The notes under the pieces: model-generated
Told to the model about the DNA's origin: nothing
Database searches by the model: none
Seen by the model: the letters and a program-made list of their open reading frames with translations, nothing else
Shown here: positions 33,176 through 40,775 of the stretch, one piece after another
Layout of the letters: each line of letters starts with the position of its first letter
Numbering within the stretch: position 1 is the stretch's first letter
Source of the DNA: Gemmatimonadota bacterium
Lineage (GTDB): Bacteria; Gemmatimonadota; Gemmatimonadetes; Gemmatimonadales; Gemmatimonadaceae
Length of the DNA stretch: 64,000 nt
Direction: 5' to 3'
Assembly: GCA_016719105.1 (NCBI GenBank)
Contig: JADKAQ010000014.1
Location: forward strand, 261,004-325,003
Made by a program: the position numbers and the translations under genes

Positions 33176-34729
33176 CTACTTCACCGACTCCCACGCGATC
33201 GACGCCACCTCGCCTAACGCCTGTCCCGCCACGACCGCCGGGTCACCCGACGCGACCGAGACGTTGTTGACGTAGATCGCGAAGGCGATCTCGCGCCCGC
33301 TCTTCGTCGTGAAGAAGCCGGCCAGTCCCTTGCCGTGGATCAGCTGGCGGCGGTTGAGCGGATCGAACGAGCCGAAGGTCCCCGTCTTGGCGAAGACCTT
33401 GCCGGCCCCCGGCGAGTTGACCTGGATCTGCGCCAGCGTTCCGTCCTTGCCCAGCGTGGGCATCGCCATCTTGAAGTCCTGCGCCCACGGCTTGGTCCAG
33501 ACCTTGGCCAGCAGGCGCGACATGAAGCGCGGCGAGAAGTACGCATCGCCGCCGGCCCCATCGCCCTGCACGGCGCCGTTGAGGTCGAGCCCTTCGCTCG
33601 TCAGCCACTCGCGGGCGATGTCGAAGCCGTTGCGCGTGCCGTTCCCCTTGAGCGCACCGAGCAGGAGGGGGAAGTTGCTGGCGTGCAGGTTCTGCGACGT
33701 CTTGAGGAGGACGACCGCCTCCTTGTTCAGCGGCAACGAGACGTGCTCGGCGACCAGCAACGAGTCTGCATAACGAGCGGCGAGCGCCGCCGCGTCGACC
33801 TGGCGCGAAGCCAGGCGCGGGATGGCGGCCACGCCGGCATCGTTGAGCACCTCGGCGAAGGTGATCTCGCCAAAGCGCGAAGGCTGCGGGACGGCCCAGC
33901 GCGAGTTCGACGCCGGCCCCACCGGGACCGTCCCCATGGCGACGAGGAAGCGTCGGTCCTTGTTGGTGCTGTCCTCGACCATGCGTACCGCAGGGGCGGT
34001 CCCCGAGTCGGACGTCGTGAGATACGCCTGCACGGTGAGCAGCGACGTCTTGGGCGACACGGTGACCGTGACCGGCTCACCCGCACGGCGTCCCGGCACC
34101 ACGACGATATCAATGACGTTGTCGTTCACCACCATCGGCGAGAGGGCGATGCGCGTCCCGAGCTCGCGCCCCGCCTCGCGAAAGAGCGACGCATCGACGA
34201 TCACCTGCCCGGTGAGCCCTTTGATCCCCTTCGACGCCACCTGCTGCGCCATCTGCCGCAGCGTGGTGAGCGGATCCGCGGCGAGCGGCTGCCCGCCGTA
34301 CGAGTGGTCCTGGTCGATGAAGGCGTAGCCGCCGTCGCGCACCCGGTTGGAGATGTTGGGGTCGCCGCTGGCGACGAGCACCAGGTCGCCCTGCACGATC
34401 CCGTTCCGGATGGGACCCGTGCGATAGACCTTCGTATGGAAGCGATGGTCGGGGCCCAACGTCTGCATCGCCGTCGCCATCGTCACCACCTTGGTGGTGG
34501 AACCGGGGACGAAGAGACGGTCGCCGTTGTGCGACATGACGACCTTGCCGCTGGCGATGTCGTAGAACTCCATCCCCCAGTGCGCGTGGGCGAACTCGGG
34601 GCGATTCATCACCGCCTGGATGCGCGCGTTAGGCGCGGGCTGGGCGGTTAGGGACGGCGCGAGCGTCGCGGAGAGCGCGATCAACGCGACGGGGGCAGCG
34701 TACGACAGTCGGCAGGTGTGTCGAGGCAT
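33176..34729 (-). CDS. dacB: D-alanyl-D-alanine carboxypeptidase/endopeptidase, PBP4 (DacB) type
   Basis: A 517-residue protein from ATG 34729 with a signal peptide ending near SLTAQP (residue 28). The three penicillin-binding motifs are in the S13 order: GSTTK (Ser73-Lys76 region), SQN (near 331), and KTGTFGS (near 456). Between the first two lies the long insert typical of PBP4 (LVLVASGDPN, VIVDASLF). It trims or cuts peptidoglycan cross-links in the periplasm. A cluster of cell-wall recycling genes lies about 1.5 kb upstream on the same strand. A CGTTAGG word lies in its ALGE codons near the C-terminus. Confidence 0.9.
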   Translation of the reverse strand: MPRHTCRLSYAAPVALIALSATLAPSLTAQPAPNARIQAVMNRPEFAHAHWGMEFYDIASGKVVMSHNGDRLFVPGSTTKVVTMATAMQTLGPDHRFHTKVYRTGPIRNGIVQGDLVLVASGDPNISNRVRDGGYAFIDQDHSYGGQPLAADPLTTLRQMAQQVASKGIKGLTGQVIVDASLFREAGRELGTRIALSPMVVNDNVIDIVVVPGRRAGEPVTVTVSPKTSLLTVQAYLTTSDSGTAPAVRMVEDSTNKDRRFLVAMGTVPVGPASNSRWAVPQPSRFGEITFAEVLNDAGVAAIPRLASRQVDAAALAARYADSLLVAEHVSLPLNKEAVVLLKTSQNLHASNFPLLLGALKGNGTRNGFDIAREWLTSEGLDLNGAVQGDGAGGDAYFSPRFMSRLLAKVWTKPWAQDFKMAMPTLGKDGTLAQIQVNSPGAGKVFAKTGTFGSFDPLNRRQLIHGKGLAGFFTTKSGREIAFAIYVNNVSVASGDPAVVAGQALGEVASIAWESVK

Positions 34730-34882
34730 GGGCGGCGAGCGGTCGGGGCGACGCGGGATGTGGCGCGGGATGTGACGTGAGGATCGCGCAGAACATGCCC
34801 CGTGGGAGCGCACCCGTCAAACCGACGCTCGCCCGCGTCGTCCTCGCGTCGCTGTCTGAGCGCGGCCTCGCCTGCGCGATCC

Positions 34883-35194
34883 TCAGCGTGGCCTAGCGGA
34901 CCTTCCCCGGCGGGTGGCTCCTTTCGCACGCGTAGGCGCTGCGGCGGGCTTCCTGGTCGTCAGTGCCTTCGACGGCCGAGCGGACGCGAACGTCATCCCC
35001 TGCGCCGCCAGCGCTTCGCGCAGGATGCGGATCGCCTTGGGCCCCACGCCGTGCAGCGCGAGCAGTTCGCCCTCACTGATCGCGGCCAACTGCTCGAGGC
35101 AGCGATAGCCGGCGCCGGTCAGCGCGCGCGTGGCCGGGGCGCTGATGGCGGGGAGCGAGTGGCGTGCATCTGACGGCTTGGCTTTCGATGGCAT
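34883..35194 (-). CDS. small helix-hairpin-helix DNA-binding-type protein
   Basis: A 103-residue basic protein from ATG 35194. Residues 14-65 form two helix-hairpin-helix units of the RNA polymerase alpha-CTD type (LPAISAPATRALTGAGYRC, LLALHGVGPKAIRILREAL). The C-terminal 35 residues are Lys/Arg-rich (PTRAKGATRRGRSARP) and likely bind nucleic acid. Proteins of this size with one HhH pair are usual helpers of DNA- or RNA-binding systems, role unknown. It lies between the metallopeptidase gene and dacB on the same strand; the gaps of 46 and 153 bases leave the operon structure open. Confidence 0.75.
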   Translation of the reverse strand: MPSKAKPSDARHSLPAISAPATRALTGAGYRCLEQLAAISEGELLALHGVGPKAIRILREALAAQGMTFASARPSKALTTRKPAAAPTRAKGATRRGRSARPR

Positions 35195-35240
35195 GCGGGG
35201 CTCGTGACTTGGGTTGGTGTCGCCTGCTCGGCGGGCGCGC

Positions 35241-36221
35241 TCAGCGCGCACCAGGGCGGGACGTCTGTTCGGGCGCCGGCAGCGACCGCGGAGTTCCACC
35301 GCCCTCGCCGAGCCCCAGCGCCGCCAGCCACTCCGCGCGCAGCTTCTCGAGCGGTCGCCCCGCGGCGCGTTCGACCGCCGCTGGAAAGTCGCCGCGCTGG
35401 ATGGCCGGCATGAGCGCCACCGCCGACGCCAATCCGGTCACGCCGACCAGATGGCGCACCAACGATCGACTGCACGGATAGAAGATCGGGGCGACCTCGG
35501 TGCGCTGGGTCGTGAACAGCATCTGCATACGTCCCGGTCGCCCCACCGCCTCGGTGATGGCCTGTCGATGCGGCGAAGCCTTGAGCCGATCGGCACACGC
35601 GCGGTCGACGCGATCGCTCGCGCCAACGCCAAAGATGTCGCCCTCGACGATCCCCGCCTTGGCTGCACCCAGCTGCGCCAGGTGATCGGGAAATCCCTCG
35701 AGGAACCAGAGCGGCTGCTCGTCCGTCACTCGGCGCTGTGTCGGCGAATCGGTGTACTCCCACGGCATGAACGGGGGGAGTGGCTCCAGCAACTCGTGCA
35801 GCCCTTCGTGCAGGAGCGGGGCGACCCCCTGGTGCACGCGCCAGATGCTGATGAAGACGGCGCCCTTCCCCGAGGCGTGCGAGATCACACGCGTGGGGAC
35901 CAGGTAGTAGTCGATGGCGCGAGTCCCGATGCGCTGCCACGGCCACGGGCCACCGATCATCTCACGCAGCGCCGCGATCCCCGCATCGACGCGGCGGGCG
36001 ACCGCGCGCAGCGAGTCCAGCGAGATGGAGTCGCGCGGCGCCCAGAGTACCACGTTCGGCATGGCGACCGTATGCCCGCCGCTTCTCAGTGACGCGATGT
36101 GCGCCGAATCCAGGGGATTCCAGTTGAGCGCGGTGGGCGCGGACTGCTGCGCACGTGCCGTCGCCGCACACGCCACCGAGAGCGCGGGAACGAGCAGGCG
36201 AAGGAGAGACATGCGAGTCAT
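35241..36221 (-). CDS. exported zinc metallopeptidase-like protein (HExxH, gluzincin type)
   Basis: A 326-residue protein from ATG 36221 (an in-frame ATG at 36212 is possible). A signal peptide ends near ARAQQ (residue 26). The HEGLHE sequence near residue 140 contains an HExxH zinc site, and WFLEGFPDH near residue 176 supplies the third ligand Glu, the peptidase-MA/gluzincin layout. One possible disulfide (ADRACADRL and PIFYPCSR) is seen. The gene begins 25 bases after the mpl stop and may be the tail of that operon. Substrate unknown; a role in wall or envelope protein turnover is a guess. Confidence 0.75.
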   Translation of the reverse strand: MTRMSLLRLLVPALSVACAATARAQQSAPTALNWNPLDSAHIASLRSGGHTVAMPNVVLWAPRDSISLDSLRAVARRVDAGIAALREMIGGPWPWQRIGTRAIDYYLVPTRVISHASGKGAVFISIWRVHQGVAPLLHEGLHELLEPLPPFMPWEYTDSPTQRRVTDEQPLWFLEGFPDHLAQLGAAKAGIVEGDIFGVGASDRVDRACADRLKASPHRQAITEAVGRPGRMQMLFTTQRTEVAPIFYPCSRSLVRHLVGVTGLASAVALMPAIQRGDFPAAVERAAGRPLEKLRAEWLAALGLGEGGGTPRSLPAPEQTSRPGAR

Positions 36222-36246
36222 AACGATTGGTGATGATGCGGTTGCC

Positions 36247-37710
36247 CTAGCGCCCCTTCAGCGCATCCAGCAGCTTCGGAATGAAACCACCAAACGCGCC
36301 ATTGCTCATCACCAGCACGACATCACCCGCGCGCGCCCCCTGCGCCACCTGGTGCATGAGCACATCGGGATCGGCGTCGGCGTGCGCCTCGATTCCGCGA
36401 GCGGCGATGGCCCGCGCGATCGCCGGCACGTCGAGTTGCTGGTCGATGGGGACCTTGTCGTGCGGCTCGGGGAGGCGGATCGACACCACGTTCGCCTGGT
36501 CGAAGGCCTCGGAGTACTCCAGCTGGTGGATGTTGCGGCGCGAGGTGTTGGAGCGCGGCTCGAAGACCGCCCACAGGCGCCGCGTCGGGTAGCGCTGCCG
36601 CAGCGCGAGGATCGTTTCGCGCACCGCCGTGGGGTGGTGCGCGAAGTCATCGATGACCAGCACCCCGTCCACCTCGCCGCGCGGCTCCTGGCGGCGCTTG
36701 ACTCCCTTGAACGTCGCGAACCCACGCGCGATCGCCTCGGGCGACAACCCTAACGAGCGCGCGGCGGCATACACGCCGGTCGCGTTCTCCAGGTTGTGGT
36801 AGCCGGTCATTGGGAGGTCGAGCGTGACCGTCTCTCCTCCCGGCCCGTCGATGGTGAAGCGTGTCCCCGCCTCGCTGAAGCGCGCGTCGTGCCCGCGATA
36901 GTCGGCCTCGCGCTCCCACGCATAGGTCTCGACGCGTGCCGTCGTGCTGGTGCGCGCCAGTTCCACCGCCCGCGGGTACGACGCCGCCACGCCCAACCAG
37001 CCATCCGCGGGAAGCGTGTGCCCGAGCTTCTCGAAGGCGGACTCGTAGTGCGCCATGTCGCGGTAGATGTCGGCATGGTCGAACTCCACGCTCGTCAGCA
37101 GCGCGGTGCGCGCGCGGTAGTGCAGGAACTTGGGCCCCTTGTCCCAGTACGCCGTGTCGTACTCGTCTCCCTCGACGACGACGTGCGCCCCCTTCCCCAG
37201 CCGATAGTTGCCGCCGTAGTTGAGCGTCACCCCGCCCACCAGGAAGGTCGGATCGAGCCCCGCCTCGGCGAGCACGTGCCCCATGAGCGCCGAGGTGGTC
37301 GTCTTGCCGTGCGTCCCGGCGATGACGACGCTGTGGCGCGTCGCGGCGACGAGGGCACCGAAGGCCGCCGGGAACGACATCTGTGGCAGTCCGCGGCTGC
37401 GGACCGCCGTCGCTTCGGGGTTCACCCGGCGAATGACGTTCCCGATGATCACCAGGTCGGGGCGTGCGCGGTCGAGGTTCTCCGGCGCATACGGCGTGTA
37501 GACCTCGATCCCCCACTCGCGCAGCATGTCGCTCATGGGTGGGTAGACATTCTCGTCGCTCCCGGTGACGGTGTAGCCCGCCGCCTTGAGCATCCCGGCA
37601 AAGGCCCCCATCCCGGTCCCGGCGACGCCCACCAGGTGGATCCGCCGGATGGCGTCGGGGGCGATGTCGGTGAGGATGTGGCCGTTGTCGCTGTCGTTAG
37701 GTGCCGTCAC
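36247..37710 (-). CDS. mpl: UDP-N-acetylmuramate:L-alanyl-gamma-D-glutamyl-meso-diaminopimelate ligase
   Basis: A 487-residue Mur ligase from GTG 37710. Motifs: HLVGVAGTGMGAFAGML (residues 25-41), ATP loop GTHGKTTT (132-139), and EGDEYDTAYWDKGPKF (180-195), which is the signature that separates Mpl from MurC. YHNLENATG (about 286) and FEPRSNTSRR (about 388) follow the family order. Mpl joins recycled murein tripeptide to UDP-MurNAc in the cytoplasm. It is the last of four genes with short overlaps or gaps: vanY-like peptidase, mpaA, spmA-spmB fusion, then mpl, 18 bases after the fusion gene. That context supports the call. Confidence 0.93.
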   Translation of the reverse strand: MTAPNDSDNGHILTDIAPDAIRRIHLVGVAGTGMGAFAGMLKAAGYTVTGSDENVYPPMSDMLREWGIEVYTPYAPENLDRARPDLVIIGNVIRRVNPEATAVRSRGLPQMSFPAAFGALVAATRHSVVIAGTHGKTTTSALMGHVLAEAGLDPTFLVGGVTLNYGGNYRLGKGAHVVVEGDEYDTAYWDKGPKFLHYRARTALLTSVEFDHADIYRDMAHYESAFEKLGHTLPADGWLGVAASYPRAVELARTSTTARVETYAWEREADYRGHDARFSEAGTRFTIDGPGGETVTLDLPMTGYHNLENATGVYAAARSLGLSPEAIARGFATFKGVKRRQEPRGEVDGVLVIDDFAHHPTAVRETILALRQRYPTRRLWAVFEPRSNTSRRNIHQLEYSEAFDQANVVSIRLPEPHDKVPIDQQLDVPAIARAIAARGIEAHADADPDVLMHQVAQGARAGDVVLVMSNGAFGGFIPKLLDALKGR

Positions 37711-37728
37711 GTATGACCCGATCGGGGC

Positions 37729-38961
37729 CTAGCCCCAGAAGATGTATGCCACGAAGATCGCCGCCACCACGCCGGCGAGGTCGGCGAGCAGCCCGAGCGC
37801 CACCGCATTGCGCGTCTTGCGCACTCCGACCGCCCCGAAGTACAGCGCGAGGATGTAGAAGGTGGTGTCGGTCGCCCCCTGGAAGGTCGACGCCAGGCGC
37901 CCGACAAACGAGTCGGCGCCGTAGGTCTTCATCGCATCGACCATCATCCCGCGCGCCCCGCTCCCGCTGAGCGGCTTCATGAGCGCCGTCGGCAGCGCCG
38001 GCACGAGATCGCTGCGGAAGCCCAGCGCCTCGAGCAGGCTGCTCAACCCCTGCACCATGAGGTCGAGCGTCCCCGAAGCACGAAAGACGCCGATAGCCAC
38101 GAGGATCGCGATGAGGTACGGGATGATCCGGATCGCGACCTGGAACCCTTCCTTCCCCCCTTCGACGAAGGCCTCGTATGCGTTGACCTTGCGCACGAGC
38201 GACATGATCAGGAACGACGAGATCACGCCGTACAGGATGACGTTGGCCACCACGTTGGAGATCGCTTGCACCTGCTCCTGCGGGATCCCGGCGAAGTACC
38301 AGGTCACCGCGGCGATGAGCCCCGTGACGCCCACGAGATAGGCGAGGATCACCTTGTCGAACAGGTTGATGCGCTGCACCAACGCCGTCGAGATGAGCGC
38401 CACCAGTGTCGCGAAGTACGTCGTGATGAGGATCGGGATGAACACGTCCGACGGGTTCGCCGCCCCCAGCTGCGCCCGGTACACCATGATGCTGATCGGG
38501 ATCACCGTGAGCCCCGAGGTGTTGAGCACGAGGAACATGATCTGTGCGTTCGTCGCCGTGTCCTTCTCGGGGTTCAGCTCCTGCAGTTCGTTCATCGCCT
38601 TGAGCCCGAGCGGCGTCGCCGCGTTGTCGAGCCCCAGCATGTTGGCGGCGAAGTTCATGATGATCGACCCGATGGCCGGGTGATCGGCCGGCACCTCGGG
38701 AAAGAGGCGACGGAAGAAGGGACGCACCACGGTCGCCATGATGTCGATCGCACCGCCCTTCTCCCCCACCTTCATCAACCCCAGCCAGAGCGTCAGCACC
38801 CCCGTCAGCCCCAACGAAATCTCGAAGCCGGTCTTCGCCGAGTCGAAGGTGGCCTGCACCATGGTCGTGAAGACCATCGTGTCGCCCAGGACGATGAGCT
38901 TCGTGAGCCCCACCAGGAGCGCGATGAGGAAGAAGCCGAGCCAGATGTAGTTGAGCGTCAC
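37729..38961 (-). CDS. SpmA-SpmB fusion, nucleoside-recognition (Gate) domain membrane protein
   Basis: A 410-residue protein from GTG 38961. The first 205 residues are SpmA-like (GFEISLGLTGVLTLWLGLMKVGEKGG, MNFAANMLGLDNAATPLG, VLNTSGLTVIP), the second part SpmB-like (GFQVAIRIIPYLIAILVAIGVFR, LMKPLSGSGARG, GATDTTFYILALYFGAVG). It has eight or more membrane segments. In Bacillus the two separate proteins act in spore maturation; fused forms in non-sporulating diderms are common and their job is unknown. Its GTG overlaps the mpaA stop (GTGA), so it is translated with the murein peptide genes, which hints at moving a wall fragment or related metabolite across the membrane. Confidence 0.88.
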   Translation of the reverse strand: MTLNYIWLGFFLIALLVGLTKLIVLGDTMVFTTMVQATFDSAKTGFEISLGLTGVLTLWLGLMKVGEKGGAIDIMATVVRPFFRRLFPEVPADHPAIGSIIMNFAANMLGLDNAATPLGLKAMNELQELNPEKDTATNAQIMFLVLNTSGLTVIPISIMVYRAQLGAANPSDVFIPILITTYFATLVALISTALVQRINLFDKVILAYLVGVTGLIAAVTWYFAGIPQEQVQAISNVVANVILYGVISSFLIMSLVRKVNAYEAFVEGGKEGFQVAIRIIPYLIAILVAIGVFRASGTLDLMVQGLSSLLEALGFRSDLVPALPTALMKPLSGSGARGMMVDAMKTYGADSFVGRLASTFQGATDTTFYILALYFGAVGVRKTRNAVALGLLADLAGVVAAIFVAYIFWG

Positions 38962-39659
38962 GGGAGGGTTCCGGTCAGGAGCTCCACGAGCACCGGGACG
39001 TGGTCGCGCATCAGCACCTCCGTGGCGGCAAGGGGGAATTCATAGGTGATCACCGGGACGCCATGCTCCGCCCCCCACGAGCCGAACGATCCCGGCGTGG
39101 GATACCCCACATCGCGCACGAAGGGCATCCCCGTGCGCGCAGCGAGGCGAGCGCCTAACGCACTGCCATTGGCATCGTCGATGCAGGCGAGCGGGGCATG
39201 CAGCGCGACGACACTCGCCGGCTGCAGCTCACCGATGAGGGCGATGAGCGCCTGCACCTCCGGCTCCGACCCCGCGTGCGCCCCCGTGGAGAGCACCACG
39301 TCGCTCGGATCCTCGATCGTCGAGCGGCAGGTCACCGGCATCGCCTGCCAGTTGGACGACGGGAAGTTGCGGTTGAGGTCGACCCCGCGCGCGTTGCAGC
39401 GCGTCCCGCGTACCAGCCCGTCGGGATTGGCCGCGAGGACCACGGCCGCATGCGCCAACGGCTCCGCCAGCTGCCGCAGCGCACGCGACAGCGCGTACGT
39501 CGTCTCAGGCTCCTCCCCATGGATCGACGCGAAGACCAGGAGCTCGCAGCGCCCCGTGGGGCGCCAGACCTCGAGCGGGAGGCCGAGCACCGACCGCCCG
39601 TACGTCGCCGGCGCCCACGGGATCGTCCCCCATGCCGAACGCGGTCGCAGTGCCGTCAC
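38958..39659 (-). CDS. mpaA: murein peptide amidase A (M14-family carboxypeptidase)
   Basis: A 233-residue protein. GTG 39659 overlaps the upstream TGA (GTGA), making coupled translation very likely. The zinc site is HGEE (His47, Glu50) with His154 (VALHAPLAC) and the catalytic base in TYEF (Glu207); the VDLNRNF run (93-99) is conserved in MpaA. The block DVVLSTGAHAGSEPEVQAL and the GYPTPGSFGSWGAEHG block are close to those of E. coli MpaA, which cuts the gamma-D-Glu-DAP bond of murein tripeptide in the cytoplasm. No signal peptide is present, as expected. The next gene in the operon is the SpmA-SpmB fusion and then mpl. Confidence 0.92.
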   Translation of the reverse strand: MTALRPRSAWGTIPWAPATYGRSVLGLPLEVWRPTGRCELLVFASIHGEEPETTYALSRALRQLAEPLAHAAVVLAANPDGLVRGTRCNARGVDLNRNFPSSNWQAMPVTCRSTIEDPSDVVLSTGAHAGSEPEVQALIALIGELQPASVVALHAPLACIDDANGSALGARLAARTGMPFVRDVGYPTPGSFGSWGAEHGVPVITYEFPLAATEVLMRDHVPVLVELLTGTLP

Positions 39660-40381
39660 GCGACCGTCGGTTGAGGCGGTGGGCTCACGTTGGTCACGAA
39701 GCGTTCGTAGATCTCGTCCAGGTGTTCGAGCACGACGTCCTTGAGGAGCATCTCCGCGCTGGCGATGGTCGCACGCAGCAGTTCGGGGGTGAGGAGACTG
39801 GCGAATGTTGTGGCGATGGGGGCGTAGCTCAGGTGCCACCGCTCCGGCGCCACCCCGCCGCGATCGACGTCATAAGGTCGATAGAAACCGAAGGCCGTGC
39901 CAGTCGCGATGCGCGTGTCGAGCCACTCGTGCAGCGGGGCGTGCATCCCGCCGCGTTCCACTTCGGCGGGGAGCAGCTGAACCTCGTACCCCTCGGGGGT
40001 CCGTGCGGCATCATAGATGTCGATGTCGGTCCCCCAGTGGTGACGTGAGGCGCCGGGGAGCGCCGACCAGCGCAGGATGGCGAAGGCCAGTTCGCGAGGC
40101 GAGAGCGTCGCGACGTCGAGCGGCGCGCCCCACGAGTCCAGCACGGCCAGTTCGCCCGACACCTTGCGGTTCCATATCGAAAGCTGGCGGTCGAAGGGGC
40201 GGAAGGCACTGAGAATCGTGAAGTCAAAGCCCCGCGTGGCAGCCGCGTCCTTGAGTGCGAGGAAAGACGGCACGGCGTCGACGTGCATCCGTGCACTGAG
40301 TCGGGTGCCGTCGGCGTCTGAGCAGAGGTGGCGGTCGGACTGGCCAACGAGGCCTTCGACGGTCCATGGGGCGAGAGCCAT
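39656..40381 (-). CDS. M15-family D-Ala-D-Ala carboxypeptidase, VanY-like
   Basis: A 241-residue protein from ATG 40381. The LAS-type zinc motif S-x-H-x-x-G-x-D-x-D is at Ser112 to Asp121 (SRHHWGTDID), and the second part is Glu180-x-Trp-His183 (ERWHLS). A substrate-binding block AFRPFDRQLSIWN lies at 59-71. No signal peptide is visible, so the enzyme may act in the cytoplasm on recycled peptides; if exported it would trim stem peptides. It is the first gene of the mpaA, spmA-spmB, mpl group and overlaps mpaA by 4 bases. Confidence 0.88.
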   Translation of the reverse strand: MALAPWTVEGLVGQSDRHLCSDADGTRLSARMHVDAVPSFLALKDAAATRGFDFTILSAFRPFDRQLSIWNRKVSGELAVLDSWGAPLDVATLSPRELAFAILRWSALPGASRHHWGTDIDIYDAARTPEGYEVQLLPAEVERGGMHAPLHEWLDTRIATGTAFGFYRPYDVDRGGVAPERWHLSYAPIATTFASLLTPELLRATIASAEMLLKDVVLEHLDEIYERFVTNVSPPPQPTVA

Positions 40382-40583
40382 TCGGAGACCGTATCGCCTC
40401 GACACCGTCCTCGCCACCCCCAGCCTCGCCCTGGTTCTTCAGGTCGGCCAGGTGTGAAACATCGCCACGAGTGGGGGCGTCGACGGCGTCGCGCGTGACC
40501 GCGGCCAGGGGAGCGTCGATGGTCGTGCACGCCAGGAGGGAGAGGGCAATCGCCAGCTGCAGCACGAGGTGCAACGAACGCAT
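40224..40583 (-). CDS. possible small lipoprotein, doubtful 3' half
   Basis: ATG 40583 has GGAG about 6 bases upstream and opens a convincing lipoprotein signal (LVLQLAIALSLLAC, Cys19). The first 50 residues read as a normal exported protein. The rest turns Arg-rich and runs 158 bases into the VanY-like gene in another frame, which suggests the true gene is short, broken or absent. It is listed because the signal and start are good. Role unknown. Confidence 0.3.
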   Translation of the reverse strand: MRSLHLVLQLAIALSLLACTTIDAPLAAVTRDAVDAPTRGDVSHLADLKNQGEAGGGEDGVEAIRSPNGSRPMDRRRPRWPVRPPPLLRRRRHPTQCTDARRRRAVFPRTQGRGCHAGL

Positions 40584-40775
40584 GGTGGCTCCAGGGGAGG
40601 CGGCGGGAGGACGAGCCGTGGCGTGCACTGGTGCCGACGGCCCGTGCGGTGCCACGATTCGCGGTGTCTGCGCCCGCACCCTGGTGCACGGATTCCCGCA
40701 GGCCAAATGGAAAACCGGGGAGACATCGACCTGGTGGAGAGCGCGCCTCCGGCCGCCGCGTCGGTGGCGCGCCGC

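Noticed and set aside
37729..38961. SpmA-SpmB fusion as evidence of sporulation
   Set aside because: No other sporulation gene is visible and fused forms occur in many non-spore-forming bacteria.
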